Positions 63,223-64,000 of a stretch of DNA of 64,000 nt are shown one piece after another. A program made the position numbers and the translations under genes. Below the pieces are notes generated by a model. The model searched no databases, was not told the DNA's origin, and was given only the letters and a program-made list of their open reading frames with translations. Numbering within the stretch: the stretch's first letter is position 1; the number at the start of each line of letters is the position of its first letter. This DNA comes from DASUPK01 sp963821705. GTDB lineage: Bacteria; Actinomycetota; Thermoleophilia; Solirubrobacterales; 70-9. The stretch covers positions 248,001 through 312,000 of the forward strand of contig CAWGEV010000007.1 of the NCBI GenBank assembly GCA_963821705.1. The letters are read 5' to 3'.

Positions 63223-63633
63223 TGGCGAAGACCGCGGTCGCCCGCCGGCGCGCAGGGTGGCTACCGGCACGAGATCGAGATCCGCGATCACCGCCTGATC
63301 GCCGACGAGCTCGAGGAGGACGGCGGCACGGATCAGGGCCCCACCCCGACCGAGCTCTTGGCCGCCGCGCTGGCGAGCTGCACGGCGATGACGATCGAGA
63401 TGTACGCCGACCGCAAGGGATGGGATCTCGGGGAGGTCGAGGTCGCCGCTCACTTCACCAGGGCGACGAGTGACACCCCGCCGCGCTTCAAGGTCGAGAT
63501 GAGGATCCCGGCCGAGCTCAGCGACGACCAGCGCGATCGCATCGTCGTGATCGCGCACAAGTGTCCCGTTCACCGGGCCCTCCTCGCCGACGGCGTAGAG
63601 ATCGACGACTCGCTCGAGCTGATCGGGGCGTAG
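63222..63633 (+). pseudogene. OsmC-family protein with a +1 frameshift
   Basis: ATG 63222 overlaps the previous stop and reads MAKTAVARRRAG. Then a GGG (63255-63257) appears to carry one base too many; the continuation GYRHEIEIRDHRLIADEL lies one frame over. The rest is a complete OsmC core with both redox Cys (ALASCTAMT; HKCPVHRAL). Deleting one G gives about 136 codons. No start codon exists in the second frame before TTG 63358. Real disruption or sequencing error are both possible. Confidence 0.85.
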
Positions 63634-63635
63634 CC

Positions 63636-64000
63636 GTGGACCTCGGGCTCAGCGGCCGCGCCTGCGTCGTGACCGGGGCCAGCCGCGGGATCGGCCGCGC
63701 GACCGCCCGAATGCTCTGCGCCGAGGGCGCCGACGTCCTCCTCGTGGCCCGGACCGAGGACCGGCTGCTCGAGGCCGCGGACGAGTGCGCCGCGGCCGGC
63801 GAGGCCGCGAACGGCCGCGCCGAGTCCCTCGTCGCCGACATCACCGACCCCGAGGCGGCCGAGCGGATCGCCGCGGAGGCGAACGAACGCCTCGGCCAAC
63901 TGGACGTGCTGGTCAACAACGCGGGCACGGCCAAGTGGCGAGATCTCGACGACGTCCCGGACGAGGACTGGTACGAGGCCTGGGAGCTGAACGTGATGGC
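63636..64000 (+). CDS. Short-chain dehydrogenase/reductase (5' part, runs off the window)
   Basis: GTG start 2 bases after the OsmC stop. 121 codons are visible: VVTGASRGIGRATARML is the NAD(P) loop (TGxxxGIG), VADITDPEA the adenine Asp, and LDVLVNNAGTA the NNAG strand. The catalytic Tyr-x-x-x-Lys lies beyond the window. Substrate unknown. Confidence 0.95.
   Translation, partial: MDLGLSGRACVVTGASRGIGRATARMLCAEGADVLLVARTEDRLLEAADECAAAGEAANGRAESLVADITDPEAAERIAAEANERLGQLDVLVNNAGTAKWRDLDDVPDEDWYEAWELNVM

Overview
This window is high-GC DNA packed with genes and reads like an actinobacterial chromosome. The most likely group is Thermoleophilia/Solirubrobacterales. That placement is inference from F420-type enzymes (LLM-class and PPOX-class), the rng-rplU-rpmA-obgE-proB / proA-nadD-rsfS gene order, a DUF559/AbiEi-type protein, Lys-rich secreted proteins and frequent GTG/TTG starts. 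No rRNA is present, so I cannot name a genus. No transposase, integrase, phage module or CRISPR array was seen.

Layout. 1-7.3 kb: cupin fragment, leuS, two small unknowns, acs, and a divergent LLM/PPOX F420 pair. 7.2-7.9 kb: tRNA-Ala inside one unbroken reading frame that joins a PD-(D/E)XK endonuclease to a Phd-like tail. 8-34 kb is a long minus-strand housekeeping run, read right to left: ndk, maf, mreB, pbp2-rodA (copy A), mreC, mreD, pbp2-rodA (copy B), rng, rplU, rpmA, a Vps62-like membrane protein, obgE, proB, an inserted alcohol/aldehyde oxidation pair, proA, nadD, rsfS and a DivIVA-like protein. 32.9-33.9 kb: a DUF559 gene between two copies of a hairpin repeat. 34-48 kb: folC, valS, groES, clpX, clpP and tig, interspersed with secreted proteins, an M23 peptidase and a CocE-type hydrolase. 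48-53 kb: ctaG, corA, an alkyltransferase-like protein, an OsmC fusion, a PASTA kinase. 53.5-55.4 kb: a small redox and membrane cluster (3Fe-4S ferredoxin, lipoprotein, two single-TM proteins, a ferric-reductase-like protein). 56-61 kb: tRNA-His, -Arg and -Pro, a frameshifted lipase, a fatty acid hydroxylase, acetolactate decarboxylase, an epimerase, and a LAGLIDADG-like protein whose stop codon lies inside tRNA-Pro. 61-64 kb: DUF1015, an internally deleted VOC gene, a cobalamin adenosyltransferase, a frameshifted OsmC, and an SDR running off the end.

How it works together. The mre block supplies two complete RodA-PBP2 elongasome synthase pairs around one MreBCD scaffold. The rng-rpl-obg-rsfS genes cover RNA decay and ribosome maturation. 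clpX, clpP and tig cover protein quality control.

Main points for a second look. (1) Four genes (nadD, folC, clpX and a secreted protein) lack ATG/GTG/TTG where homology or a signal peptide requires the start. Each instead has a near-cognate codon (GTC, ATA, CTG, ATC) exactly 7 nt after a purine-rich Shine-Dalgarno. (2) Two unrelated homing-endonuclease-like genes run directly into tRNA genes on the same strand. (3) A DUF559 gene has its start codon in the loop of a hairpin that recurs just after its stop. (4) The pbp2-rodA pair is duplicated. Two genes carry single-base frameshifts, so assembly error must be weighed against every unusual start.
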